Positions 15,660 through 23,962 of a stretch of DNA of 64,000 nt are shown one piece after another. The number at the start of each line of letters is the position of its first letter. Position 1 is the stretch's first letter. A program made the position numbers and the translations under genes. This DNA comes from an uncultured beta proteobacterium (GTDB lineage Bacteria; Pseudomonadota; Gammaproteobacteria; Burkholderiales; Burkholderiaceae): positions 1-64,000 of the forward strand of contig CAIPQU010000030.1 of assembly GCA_903867305.1 (NCBI GenBank), read 5' to 3'. Under the pieces are notes generated by a model. It was given only the letters and a program-made list of their open reading frames with translations, ran no database searches and was not told the origin of the DNA.

Positions 15660-16655
15660 ATGCAAACATTCTATGATTCAATTTACTATGTGGTTTTTAA
15701 TCTAACAATAGCTCTGCTCGCCCCCTTGAAAAATGATTCCTTTATTTTTTGGCCTTTTATCCTTTCGTCAATTTTTATAGGTTTAATGGCGCATTTTTAT
15801 TGGAGAAATGTAGAGACAAAAAATAAAAGCTTAATTTTTGATCAGCGCTTTTTAAGCAAAAAAATCTGGTGGCATCGGTCGGCGCGTTCAGATTACGTGC
15901 TCTATTTTGTAAACGCACTAATATTGCCGATATTTTTTGGCTTTTTTTTACTCAATCAAGACGAACTAATGATTTGGTTTGATAGATTAGTTGGTGTAGA
16001 ACGTTCAAGTCCGGACATATCAAATCATCAGGGAGTTATTTGGCAAATTGGCTTTACAGTCATTTTTTTTATTGCATATGATTTTGGACGTTTTGTTGCA
16101 CATTCATTACTTCATGACGTACCGTTTCTCTGGGAATTTCATAAGGTTCATCATTCTGCAGAAGTGCTTACACCAATAACTAGTTATAGAGCACACCCCA
16201 TAGATTTATTGATCATGGCATGGGGCGGTGTTCTAGCTTCAGGATTAGCTACTTGGTGTTTTATTTATTTGGCAGGAGGTAAAGTAAATGTTGTTTTATT
16301 TCTTGGCCTAAATATGTTGATTGCGTTTAGTAATTTGGTAGGAAACCTACGGCATACACATATATGGATTACTTATGGACCACTCTTTGGAAAATGGTTT
16401 ATTAGTCCAGCACACCATCAGTTGCATCATAGCAATGAAGAGCGTCACATTGGTTGTAATCGTGGTTTTGATTTGGCGATATGGGATAGATTGTATGGCA
16501 CACTTTATGTACCATCTGGACCAAAGGAAAAATTTGAAATTGGTCTAGGAGGTAATGAAGGTAAGAATTGGCAAAAAATTCACCAAATGCTATTTAATCC
16601 TTTTAGACAGATCATCAAAAAAACTTATCAAATTTTTCGTGATAAAAATGATTAA
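15660..16655 (+). CDS. Sterol desaturase / fatty-acid hydroxylase family membrane protein
   Basis: The 331-residue membrane protein carries the eight-histidine di-iron pattern of the fatty-acid hydroxylase superfamily: HSLLHDVPFLWEFHKVHHSAE in the first half and PAHHQLHHSNEERH in the second. Four or five hydrophobic spans precede and separate these. It probably hydroxylates or desaturates a lipid at the inner membrane, with an unknown target. The gene converges on the creatininase-like gene with only 2 bp between the stop codons and no terminator visible between them. Confidence 0.88.
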   Translation: MQTFYDSIYYVVFNLTIALLAPLKNDSFIFWPFILSSIFIGLMAHFYWRNVETKNKSLIFDQRFLSKKIWWHRSARSDYVLYFVNALILPIFFGFFLLNQDELMIWFDRLVGVERSSPDISNHQGVIWQIGFTVIFFIAYDFGRFVAHSLLHDVPFLWEFHKVHHSAEVLTPITSYRAHPIDLLIMAWGGVLASGLATWCFIYLAGGKVNVVLFLGLNMLIAFSNLVGNLRHTHIWITYGPLFGKWFISPAHHQLHHSNEERHIGCNRGFDLAIWDRLYGTLYVPSGPKEKFEIGLGGNEGKNWQKIHQMLFNPFRQIIKKTYQIFRDKND

Positions 16656-16657
16656 GC

Positions 16658-17407
16658 CTATTGAGAAGTCAGAGACTTAATTTGGTTTACGGCTGCACGT
16701 ATACGTACTGTATTTAACCTTACCCCTTCGTCAACAGAGGGCTTTAGATTAGAGTCAGAAGTGTTTTTAGACTCCAAGGGTTCCACATTGATAAGTTTTA
16801 CTAATTTTGATTGATGATCAATAGCCATCAGCATAGATGCGTCTTCATTATCAGCATGCGAAGTAGATACTGCAGTATAAATCGAATCTATGTATAAGAC
16901 TTGTACACCATAGGATTGTACGGCTTTATTGATACTATCAGCGACCTCCTTCAATTGCTCTTGACCATCTCCGTGATCTCCCATTAATAAGATAATTTTA
17001 AAACCAGAAGATATTGCGCTTACGACAAGATCTTGTATAACGGACTTGTATGTTTCGTCACGCAAGCTAATTGATCCAATATAAGCCATGTGTCCAGAAC
17101 GGGAGACTGGGTCTCCAGTAGGCGCAAATGGAAAAATTGGATAAACCAAAGCATTTCCTAACTCTCGTGCAATTGCATTTGCAAAATAATGTGCCATGTA
17201 ATTATGTTTTCCAAGAACAATTTGTGGACCATTTTGTTCGGTGCTTCCAGAAAAAATAATCACCACCTTTTTCCCGTTATTGATCGCCTCAGTTACTTCC
17301 TGTGATGTCATTTCTTCGATAAAGACTGAGTCATCAGCAAAAACAAAAGATGATATACACAGAAATATAACGAATAATATTTTGTAAATAAGATTGAGTT
17401 TTAGCAT
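16658..17407 (-). CDS. Exported creatininase family protein
   Basis: The product is 249 residues with a signal peptide (about 1-24, ending VFA). The creatininase fold is evident from the active-site region IIFSGSTEQNGPQ, GDPVSRSGHMAYIGSISLRDE, LLMGDHGDGQEQL and DSIYTAVSTSHADNEDASM. Family members are metal-dependent amidohydrolases. The usual STEQHGP has Asn instead of His here, which may alter metal binding. Export is unusual for cytoplasmic creatininases, but secreted versions are known in Proteobacteria. The substrate is unknown. Confidence 0.82.
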   Translation of the reverse strand: MLKLNLIYKILFVIFLCISSFVFADDSVFIEEMTSQEVTEAINNGKKVVIIFSGSTEQNGPQIVLGKHNYMAHYFANAIARELGNALVYPIFPFAPTGDPVSRSGHMAYIGSISLRDETYKSVIQDLVVSAISSGFKIILLMGDHGDGQEQLKEVADSINKAVQSYGVQVLYIDSIYTAVSTSHADNEDASMLMAIDHQSKLVKLINVEPLESKNTSDSNLKPSVDEGVRLNTVRIRAAVNQIKSLTSQ

Positions 17408-18053
17408 TTAATGGGGCGAGGTTTGAAAGTCATCAAAGCATAAGTTTAAGTCAAATCGAATTTTTGTTTGATGATACGAGGCTTAGATCGACTTCTACAT
17501 GGACTACAAAGACTTTAATCATGCTCAACTATATATAAAGGGAATATTTTTGGTTACGCGAATGCGTAATTAAAAAAACCTTTTATAGAACAAAGCAGTC
17601 CAAGTAAGACAATAAGAGCCTCAGTAAAAAACTAGACGACCACTAAAACCACCCCAGAGTACAAATACTCTAATAGTGAAATTAGCTCCAAAGATAACTG
17701 AAATAGTTATTTTAGGGTGAAATTCTGTAAATGGCTTATTTGAACTAACTAAGCACCAATCTTGAGCGACCCGCACCAAAATGGGCAACTTCCAAATTCA
17801 GTTGTTTTGCTAAGAATTAATATGTAAATGTAGTTTGAATCATTCGTTTTTCCTCCATATATTTTTAAGCCATCCTTTACGGGTGGCTTTTTTTTGAGGA
17901 TTCTATCAATCACCATAGACATTGAATGCGCTTGGTTCGACGATGAAATGCAATAAGACGATTGTTTTTACTCAAGCATAGTAAGATTGCTCATTGAACG
18001 GAGTACTTCTTCTCTATAAGTCAAACACACCATAAGAAAATATAAAGGTAAAA
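17408..18053. other. Large intergenic region (646 bp) with an orphan terminator
   Basis: No supported reading frame is present on either strand. The base composition is AT-rich with one GC-richer patch around 17640-17800. The only clear element is a plus-strand terminator at 17867-17895 with no gene upstream of it on that strand. A promoter for the NTF2-like gene at 18054 should lie near its 3' end. A small RNA ending at the terminator is possible. Confidence 0.5.
17867..17895 (+). terminator. Orphan Rho-independent terminator
   Basis: AAGCCATCC pairs with GGGTGGCTT (9 bp, one G-T pair) around TTTAC and is followed by eight T's. It works only in the plus direction. The nearest upstream plus-strand gene ends at 16655 and is separated by an oppositely oriented gene. 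Confidence 0.8.
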
Positions 18054-18569
18054 ATGCCATACACTTCGAATGAGCAAGAAATGCTGGATTTGCTGGAAAC
18101 CCATATCGCTGCAGAAATGAGTGGTGATATGGAGACGACCATGGCAACTATGACGAGCAACCCGCATCTCTTAAACGTGCCTAATATGATAGGTGGCGAT
18201 GGATATGATGGCGTTAAAGATTTTTATACAAATCATCTTGTTGGGAAATTCTTTCCCCCTGATGTGAAGTTCGAAACAATTTCCGTAACGATTGGACGTA
18301 CTAGAATCGTTCAGGAAATAGTCATTTCCTTCACGCATACGGTTGAAATTGAGTGGATGATTCCTAACATTGCGCCCACGAATAAAAGGGTTGAAGTCGC
18401 GTTTGTGGTGGTTGCCGGTATCGAGAACCTAAAATTGACGCATGAGCACATCTACTGGGACCAAGCTAGTGTATTAGTGCAGCTTGGCTTAATTGATCCA
18501 AGTGTTCTCCCTGTCGTTGGTGCTGAGAGTGCCCGCAAATTACTGAGTTACGCATCAAGCACTTCATAG
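18054..18569 (+). CDS. NTF2-like / SnoaL-like domain protein
   Basis: The 171-residue protein starts with LLETHIAAEMSGDMETTMATM, the helix pair typical of SnoaL-like proteins. GYDGVKDFYTNHL and HTVEIEWMIPNIAPTNKRVE follow and match the cone-shaped NTF2 fold. No signal peptide is present. Homologues bind or transform small organic molecules, so the role is unresolved. A good ribosome binding site (AAAGG) precedes the ATG. It stands alone. Confidence 0.75.
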   Translation: MPYTSNEQEMLDLLETHIAAEMSGDMETTMATMTSNPHLLNVPNMIGGDGYDGVKDFYTNHLVGKFFPPDVKFETISVTIGRTRIVQEIVISFTHTVEIEWMIPNIAPTNKRVEVAFVVVAGIENLKLTHEHIYWDQASVLVQLGLIDPSVLPVVGAESARKLLSYASSTS

Positions 18570-18704
18570 ATGTAGAAATATCGAACACACTGATTTTAGA
18601 TGCTGTAGAGATCCTATTAAATGAGAAGGATGGCTCTTTCCCTATCAATTCCAATACAAGTGCTATTCCGTTGATAGATAGTTTCCTTGATTACTCTAGC
18701 CAAT

Positions 18705-19664
18705 TCATGTGAAAAACTTAGCTAACCAGCTGTAGATAGGTATTCCAAAAATAATGTTCAAGGGAAAAGTAACCCCTAATGACATTCCCATATATAAGGC
18801 CGGATTAACTTCAGGCATCGTGTGACGCAAAACTGCTGGTACTGCAATATAAGAAGCACTTGCCGCCAAAATCATCAAAAGAATTGTATCGCCTAAAGGT
18901 AAATGAAATAGATGGCATAAGCCAAGAGCTATTAGGGCATGGGCTGGCGGTGCTATAAAGGCATACGCTAATGTAACAGTAGGTTTTCCTTTTAATTCAC
19001 GGATACTTCTAGCAGCAACTAGTCCCATATCTAATAGAAAGAAAGCTAATAAGCCTTTGAATAAATCAATTGAAAAGGGAGCCATCACTTTTTGGCCTGA
19101 ATCACCAGAAACTAGACCAACAACCAAAGATCCTAATAAAAGGAGTTGCCCACCATCGGTAAAAGACTCATGAAGTACTTTGCCCAACGATGAATGAGTA
19201 TTTTTTGTACCAGGGCGTTGTTGCCGTATGCGATTAGCAAGAATAATCGCAATAATGATGGCTGGTGATTCCATGAGCGCCATTGCCGCAGCCATATGTC
19301 CGCCGTAGGAAATGCCGCTTTGATCCAGTACTTGTGTAGCAGTAATAAAGGTGACCGCACTAATAGATCCATAGGTGGCCGCAATTGCTGCTGCGTCGAG
19401 TTTATCTAGCTTCTGTTGTAAAAGATTGTAGCCAAGCAATGGGATCAGAATTGCCAAAGTGACAGCAATCAAAAGACTAATGGCAATTTCAGGAGTAAAG
19501 CCCGACTTGTTCAGAGCAAAGCCCCCTTTTAATCCTAAAGCCATCAGTAAATAAAGTGAAAGAAAGCGTGAGATGGGTTGTGGAATTTCTAAATTGGATT
19601 TAACTAGCCCAGCAAATATGCCGAAGATAAAAAATAGAATGGAGGGGTCTAGCAGATTAATCAT
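18705..19664 (-). CDS. sbtA: SbtA-like sodium-dependent bicarbonate transporter
   Basis: The product is 319 residues with about ten hydrophobic helices. PISRFLSLYLLMALGLKGGF and YGSISAVTFITATQVL in the first half and ASASYIAVPAVLRHTMPE in the second are family signatures of the SbtA/DUF897 Na+/HCO3- symporters. The gene is divergent from a LysR regulator only 83 bp away, an arrangement known for inorganic-carbon genes. No SbtB-like PII partner and no RuBisCO is in the window, so an anaplerotic or light-linked role is more likely than autotrophy (inference). Confidence 0.85.
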   Translation of the reverse strand: MINLLDPSILFFIFGIFAGLVKSNLEIPQPISRFLSLYLLMALGLKGGFALNKSGFTPEIAISLLIAVTLAILIPLLGYNLLQQKLDKLDAAAIAATYGSISAVTFITATQVLDQSGISYGGHMAAAMALMESPAIIIAIILANRIRQQRPGTKNTHSSLGKVLHESFTDGGQLLLLGSLVVGLVSGDSGQKVMAPFSIDLFKGLLAFFLLDMGLVAARSIRELKGKPTVTLAYAFIAPPAHALIALGLCHLFHLPLGDTILLMILAASASYIAVPAVLRHTMPEVNPALYMGMSLGVTFPLNIIFGIPIYSWLAKFFT

Positions 19665-19747
19665 AAATTTACCTTTAGCCTTATCTTAGGGATTTTTATA
19701 TATAAAGTAAAATCGAAAATATAATAGCTATATATAGATAAATACCT
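19665..19747. promoter_or_regulatory. Divergent sbtA / LysR control region with two AT palindromes
   Basis: The 83-bp region contains the palindromes TTTATATATAAA (19695-19706) and CTATATATAG (19728-19737), 21 bp apart. LysR-type proteins usually bind two imperfect dyads between divergent genes, so these are candidate regulatory and activation sites. AT-rich symmetry can also arise by chance. Confidence 0.45.
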
Positions 19748-20644
19748 ATGAATATTACATTTAGACAATTACGCTTATTTATGGCTCTAGCTGAGACTGG
19801 AAGTGTTAGTGCGGCAGCACGAATGGTTCATGTTACGCAACCAACTGCTTCGATGGGTCTAAAGGAAATCACAGATGCTGTGGGAGTTCCCCTCTATGAA
19901 GTTGTGGCCAGAAAAGTTCATTTAACGCAGATGGGTCTTGAGTTAGTTAAAGCCGCAAGAGCTATTTCAAGTGAGTGGGAATCGTTTGAACAACAAATTG
20001 ATGGAGTAAAAGGATTAACGCGTGGTAAGTTAAAAGTTGCTATTGTGAGTACAGCCAAGTATTTCATCCCACGAATATTGGGAACTTTTTGTGCCAAGTA
20101 TCCGCAAATTGATATTTCATTAGAAGTCCTCAATCGAGATGGGGTAGTAAAGCGCCTTGAAGAAAACTTAGATGATCTATACATCATGTCTCAGCCCCCA
20201 TTAAATATCGAAATTGATGATGAGATTTTTATGCCTAATCCGCTATTATTAGTAGCACCTAAGGACCATGCGTTTGCCAAGAAAAAGAATATAGATATCA
20301 GTTTATTAAGGAACGAAAAATTTATTTTTAGAGAAAAAGGTTCTGGTACAAGGATGGCAACAGATGCCCACTTTAAAAAATTAAAATTCAAAGCTGATGT
20401 ACGTTTAGAGCTTGGGAATAATGAAGCAATTAAACAAGCGGTGATTGGTGGGCTAGGTTTGGCTGTGCTTTCAAAATATTCTTTGGCGGATCAAGTAGAG
20501 CATGATGATGTTGCCATTTTGAGATGTAAAGAATTTCCAATTAATTCTAGTTGGCATATTGTGATTCCAAAAGGTAAGAAGCTTTCCCCAATAGCAACAA
20601 TATTTAAAAAACATTTAGCAGAGCAGTCCAAAGGATGGCGCTAG
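19748..20644 (+). CDS. LysR family transcriptional regulator (CbbR-like)
   Basis: The 298-residue protein opens with the winged HTH (TFRQLRLFMALAETGSVSAAARMVHVTQPTASMGLKEI) and carries a LysR effector domain from about residue 90 (GKLKVAIVSTAKYFIPRILG, VKRLEENLDDLYIMSQPP). This is the arrangement and wording of CbbR-type regulators. It is transcribed away from sbtA and is the obvious candidate regulator of bicarbonate uptake. The likely effector is a central metabolite, not predictable here. Confidence 0.88.
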   Translation: MNITFRQLRLFMALAETGSVSAAARMVHVTQPTASMGLKEITDAVGVPLYEVVARKVHLTQMGLELVKAARAISSEWESFEQQIDGVKGLTRGKLKVAIVSTAKYFIPRILGTFCAKYPQIDISLEVLNRDGVVKRLEENLDDLYIMSQPPLNIEIDDEIFMPNPLLLVAPKDHAFAKKKNIDISLLRNEKFIFREKGSGTRMATDAHFKKLKFKADVRLELGNNEAIKQAVIGGLGLAVLSKYSLADQVEHDDVAILRCKEFPINSSWHIVIPKGKKLSPIATIFKKHLAEQSKGWR

Positions 20645-20819
20645 AGTTGACATCATAAAGCCTTTGTAATTTCCTTCAAGCTTAAGCCTGATTAAAAAGC
20701 ACTTGTTAACTGAATACAAAGCATTGAGTAATACCCAATATGGAATTAATACAGCTCTTTTGCGCGGGGTACTCTAGCTTTCATAATGCAGCAATAATCA
20801 TTTATTGAAAGTTTTAATA

Positions 20820-20870
20820 ATGACTAAGGCAGGGTTTACTCTTCTTGAGTTTTTTGGGTTAGATAGATAA
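20820..20870 (+). pseudogene. Possible type IV prepilin N-terminus remnant
   Basis: A 16-codon frame reads MTKAGFTLLEFFGLDR and then stops. KAGFTLLE is the prepilin-peptidase cleavage motif with Glu at +5 of type IV pilins and pseudopilins. The hydrophobic helix that should follow is absent, so at most this is a relic. Chance similarity over eight residues cannot be excluded. Confidence 0.25.
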
Positions 20871-20901
20871 TATAAAATAAATAATGACAAAGGAGATAAA
20901 A

Positions 20902-21402
20902 GTGACAAAATTTTCTAATTTATACACCCAATTGCTTGTATCAATTGTTACAGCATTCATTGTGTCAAGTTCGCATGCGCAACTTTTGATCCATAAAGAC
21001 GTTACTGCCGCTATTGCGATGACAATGGCTCAGACAGCGATAGTAACTTGTAAAGATAATGGATATGCCATATCCGTCAGCGTGGTTGGAAGAAGTGGAG
21101 AGCTTCTTGTACAAGTACGCGGAGATAATACTGGCCCGCATACGGTAGAGAATAGTTTTAGAAAAGCTTATACGGCTAGGACATTCCGGGTTCCGTCAGG
21201 GGATGTTGAGACGCGATTAAAAAACGACCCTGCGTTTGCGTTAATTCATCTGAGTAATGTGATCGCTAATCGTGGAGCTTTGCCGATTAAGTTTGGGGAA
21301 GAGACAATTGGTGGTATAGGGGCCTCTGGTGCCCCAAGTGGAGATAAAGATGAAGCTTGCGTTAAAGCAGGATTAGATAAAGTAGCCGATCAATTAAAAT
21401 AA
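20902..21402 (+). CDS. GlcG/HbpS family haem-binding-like protein, exported
   Basis: GTG 20902 is chosen because AAAGGAG sits 6 nt before it. The in-frame ATG 20884 overlaps this site and lacks one of its own. A signal peptide (about residues 1-26, ending SHA) precedes a GlcG/HbpS (DUF336) domain: AIAMTMAQTAIVTCKDNGYA, VVGRSGELLVQVR, HTVENSFRKAYTARTFR and TIGGIGASGAPSGDKDEACV. Family members bind haem or cobalamin-like cofactors, or support glycolate use. The function here is undefined. A CBS protein gene follows 35 nt downstream. Confidence 0.85.
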   Translation: MTKFSNLYTQLLVSIVTAFIVSSSHAQLLIHKDVTAAIAMTMAQTAIVTCKDNGYAISVSVVGRSGELLVQVRGDNTGPHTVENSFRKAYTARTFRVPSGDVETRLKNDPAFALIHLSNVIANRGALPIKFGEETIGGIGASGAPSGDKDEACVKAGLDKVADQLK

Positions 21403-21437
21403 AGTACCAATTAATTTTAATTATTTAAAAGACATTT

Positions 21438-21875
21438 ATGACAACTGTAAAACAATGTATTGATCAAAAAACGAATACCATCTTTTCTGTCCGATCATCT
21501 GATCCAGTAGAAAATGCCTTGATTATTATGCGCGATAACCGAGTCAGATCTGTTCTAGTGATAGATGGTGGTGAATTGGTAGGGATCGTATCTCAAGGTG
21601 ATTGTGCAATTAAAGTATTGTTACCGCATAGTAATCCAAAGCAAACAGTCATCTCCAAAATCATGACGTCTAATCCCCTTACGGTGACATTTTCCAACTC
21701 TTTAGAAGAGTGTATGGCAATTATGGTTCACAAACATATTAGACATTTACCTGTTGTAGAAAATAAGAAAGTGGTTGGAGTCATCTCAATAGGAGATATT
21801 GTAAAAAATATTATCGAACATCAAGATACTCAGATTAAGTTTTTAGAGACATATATCAAAGGTCATGGGGTCTGA
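21438..21875 (+). CDS. Two-CBS-domain protein
   Basis: The 145-residue protein consists of a Bateman module. CBS1 spans about 6-62 (NALIIMRDNRVRSVLVIDGGELVGIVSQGD) and CBS2 about 73-130 (MTSNPLTVTFSNSLEECMAIMVHKHIRHLPVVE, VGVISIGDIV). Such modules bind adenine nucleotides and signal energy status. This version has no attached effector domain. It lies 35 nt after the HbpS-like gene and may share its transcript. Confidence 0.9.
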   Translation: MTTVKQCIDQKTNTIFSVRSSDPVENALIIMRDNRVRSVLVIDGGELVGIVSQGDCAIKVLLPHSNPKQTVISKIMTSNPLTVTFSNSLEECMAIMVHKHIRHLPVVENKKVVGVISIGDIVKNIIEHQDTQIKFLETYIKGHGV

Positions 21876-21951
21876 TTTTCTAAAAAGGTAAGTTTTAGAG
21901 TCAAGAAACTACTTTAACTATAGGAATAATCATTAATTCAGGTATCGTGAC

Positions 21952-22338
21952 ATGAAAAATTTATTTGCTTTTATTTTAGGTGGTATCTCTTTATTTATAG
22001 CCACGAATGCCTTTGCGGAAGTTTATGAATTAAGGACTTATACAGCTGTACCGGGACGTCTCGTAGAGGTGGTTCAGCGTTTTAATGATCACACCAGAAA
22101 ATACTTTGATAAATATAATATAAAAAGTATTGGTTATTGGATTCCAAGAGATAGGCCAAACACCTTGATTTATATTGTGGCACACCCTAGCAAAGAAGAG
22201 GCTGCTAAAAATTGGGCAGCCTTTGCGGCCGATACGGGGTGGCAGGCTGTAAGAACTGCGTCAATGGCAAATGGACCGATTGTAGAAAAAACAGAGTCTA
22301 TCTATATGGATCCAACGAGTTTTTCTGACTTAAAGTAA
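21952..22338 (+). CDS. Exported NIPSNAP family protein
   Basis: The product is 128 residues with a signal peptide (about 1-22, ending AFA) and a single dimeric alpha-beta barrel: YELRTYTAVPGRLVEVVQRF, IGYWIPRDRPNTLIYIVAH and FAADTGWQAVRTASMANG. These are clear NIPSNAP landmarks. Secreted NIPSNAP proteins occur in many Burkholderiales, with unknown roles in small-molecule handling. It has no tight operon link. Confidence 0.85.
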   Translation: MKNLFAFILGGISLFIATNAFAEVYELRTYTAVPGRLVEVVQRFNDHTRKYFDKYNIKSIGYWIPRDRPNTLIYIVAHPSKEEAAKNWAAFAADTGWQAVRTASMANGPIVEKTESIYMDPTSFSDLK

Positions 22339-22438
22339 AAACCACAAAAAATAAATAAAGATAATAATTCGCTAAAAATAGCGACATCAATGAACTAGGC
22401 AATGGATTGTTTTAACAATAGTTATATAAAATAAGTTC

Positions 22439-22795
22439 ATGCGTCTACTTTCAATCGCCACATTCATATTTATCTTCAATACGGCATTTATGCCACTGTT
22501 GGGTATGACACATGAGATATCTCATGAAAATAAAGCCCAAATCCATTGGGATGTTCATGATAATAGTAATGGATTATTTGAAATCATCCATGATGATCAT
22601 CATGAAGGGGAAGAATTAACAGTTGCAGTAGATTACCTTAATAAGCACCAATGCCATCATTTTTCAGTAATTGGTATAGTGACTTTTGTTTCTGATCAAA
22701 TAGGCTCTAGCGTAAAATCTTTTAATATGACTGAGCCGTTATTCTTGATTCAGACTTTTCCAAACTTTATAGAATACCCACCTAAAAAAACCTAA
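22439..22795 (+). CDS. Small exported His-rich protein, CzcI-like (tentative)
   Basis: The product is 118 residues with an N-terminal signal or anchor segment (1-22) and a histidine-rich middle (HEISHENKAQIHWDVHDNSN, IIHDDHHEGEE, KHQCHHF). It resembles CzcI-type periplasmic metal-sensing or metal-buffering proteins in layout, but I do not see a firm family signature. The gene is 62 bp upstream of another secreted protein, and the two may form an operon concerned with metal ions (inference). Confidence 0.6.
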   Translation: MRLLSIATFIFIFNTAFMPLLGMTHEISHENKAQIHWDVHDNSNGLFEIIHDDHHEGEELTVAVDYLNKHQCHHFSVIGIVTFVSDQIGSSVKSFNMTEPLFLIQTFPNFIEYPPKKT

Positions 22796-22857
22796 ATTAG
22801 ATGATTTTGGACGTGGTCTTAAGAGACTGGGTTTTATTAATTTATTTAAGGTTAAAA

Positions 22858-23712
22858 ATGAAATTAACTTATATAGGACTGCCTTTTTTAGCGACTTGGA
22901 TATTACATGCGGGGTTAGTAAGTGCCCACGGAATTGCCGGGAATCGATACTTTCCACCGACGATTAGTGTAGATGATCCATATGCCGCATATGAGGCTCA
23001 TGCCGTTATGGGAAGAACTCCTAACGTAGGCTTGAATAACTCCAATACCAATAGGGGTAATGTCATGACGATTGGTGGTGGAATAGAGCCTTTTGATGGT
23101 TTTGGAATTGCTATTGATGGACTCTACCGCGACCCTAATGCAAACCTAACACCGCAAACTACGGGCTTTGATAACCTGTATTACAACGTTAAAAAAGAGT
23201 TAATGATTAACGATGAACATGAGTATGCTATTACGTTTGGCGTCAATGGACAATTAGGTGGAACGGGTGGGTCAGGTGTAGCAAGTTATACCACCTATGC
23301 GCCCACTATTTTCTATGCCAAAGGATTTGGGGATTTACCAAACGAATTAAGACTATTAAAGCCTTTAGCTATAACTGGTGTTTTAGGTTATCAAATGTCT
23401 ACTGATCAATCTCAACCAACAGCATTGAATTGGGGTTTTACGCTTCAATATAGTTTTCTATATTTGAATAATTATGTTCAAAGCACTGGATGGGGCGAAC
23501 CTTGGAATCGCCTGGTAGCTGTTGTTGAATTTCCATTACAGACTTGTATGAGTAGCATTTGTAATGGACAGGTTACTGGATCAGTTAATCCAGGTCTGGT
23601 ATGGGTGGGAAATAACTATAATCTCTCAGCAGAGGCAGTGTTTCCCATCAATAATCAATCTGGACGTGGGGTGGGCGCGCTATTTCAAATTCATAAATTC
23701 TTTGGAAAATAG
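22858..23712 (+). CDS. Secreted/outer-membrane protein of unknown function
   Basis: ATG 22858 gives a signal peptide (about 1-23, ending VSA). An open frame upstream to 22801 is probably not translated. The mature part of about 260 residues is rich in aromatic and Gly/Asn residues with alternating beta-strand patterns (YAITFGVNGQLGGTGGSGV, LNWGFTLQYSFLYLNNY, SAEAVFPIN) and ends in KFFGK. It is probably a beta-barrel. Two cysteines in TCMSSICNG may pair. It follows the His-rich CzcI-like gene, which hints at a metal-related role, unproven. Confidence 0.7.
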   Translation: MKLTYIGLPFLATWILHAGLVSAHGIAGNRYFPPTISVDDPYAAYEAHAVMGRTPNVGLNNSNTNRGNVMTIGGGIEPFDGFGIAIDGLYRDPNANLTPQTTGFDNLYYNVKKELMINDEHEYAITFGVNGQLGGTGGSGVASYTTYAPTIFYAKGFGDLPNELRLLKPLAITGVLGYQMSTDQSQPTALNWGFTLQYSFLYLNNYVQSTGWGEPWNRLVAVVEFPLQTCMSSICNGQVTGSVNPGLVWVGNNYNLSAEAVFPINNQSGRGVGALFQIHKFFGK

Positions 23713-23962
23713 TCTTGGGCATCATACAAAATGATCTGTTCAGTTGTTGGTGGAGTGCTTACCCGTAGAAAAAAAGCCACTTATTTGTGCGTTAAAACTT
23801 GTTAGATAGTTTGATTTCTAAAAAGAATAAAAATGTCAGCTTGTTTAGTAAAATACAAGTTGTTATTCGACGGTTCAGGCTCACCAAAGTAGATTTCTTT
23901 AATCTGATGAAATGACCTAAGCGCCTTTTTCAAATCCGCATTTACCAATAAACTTTAAAACT

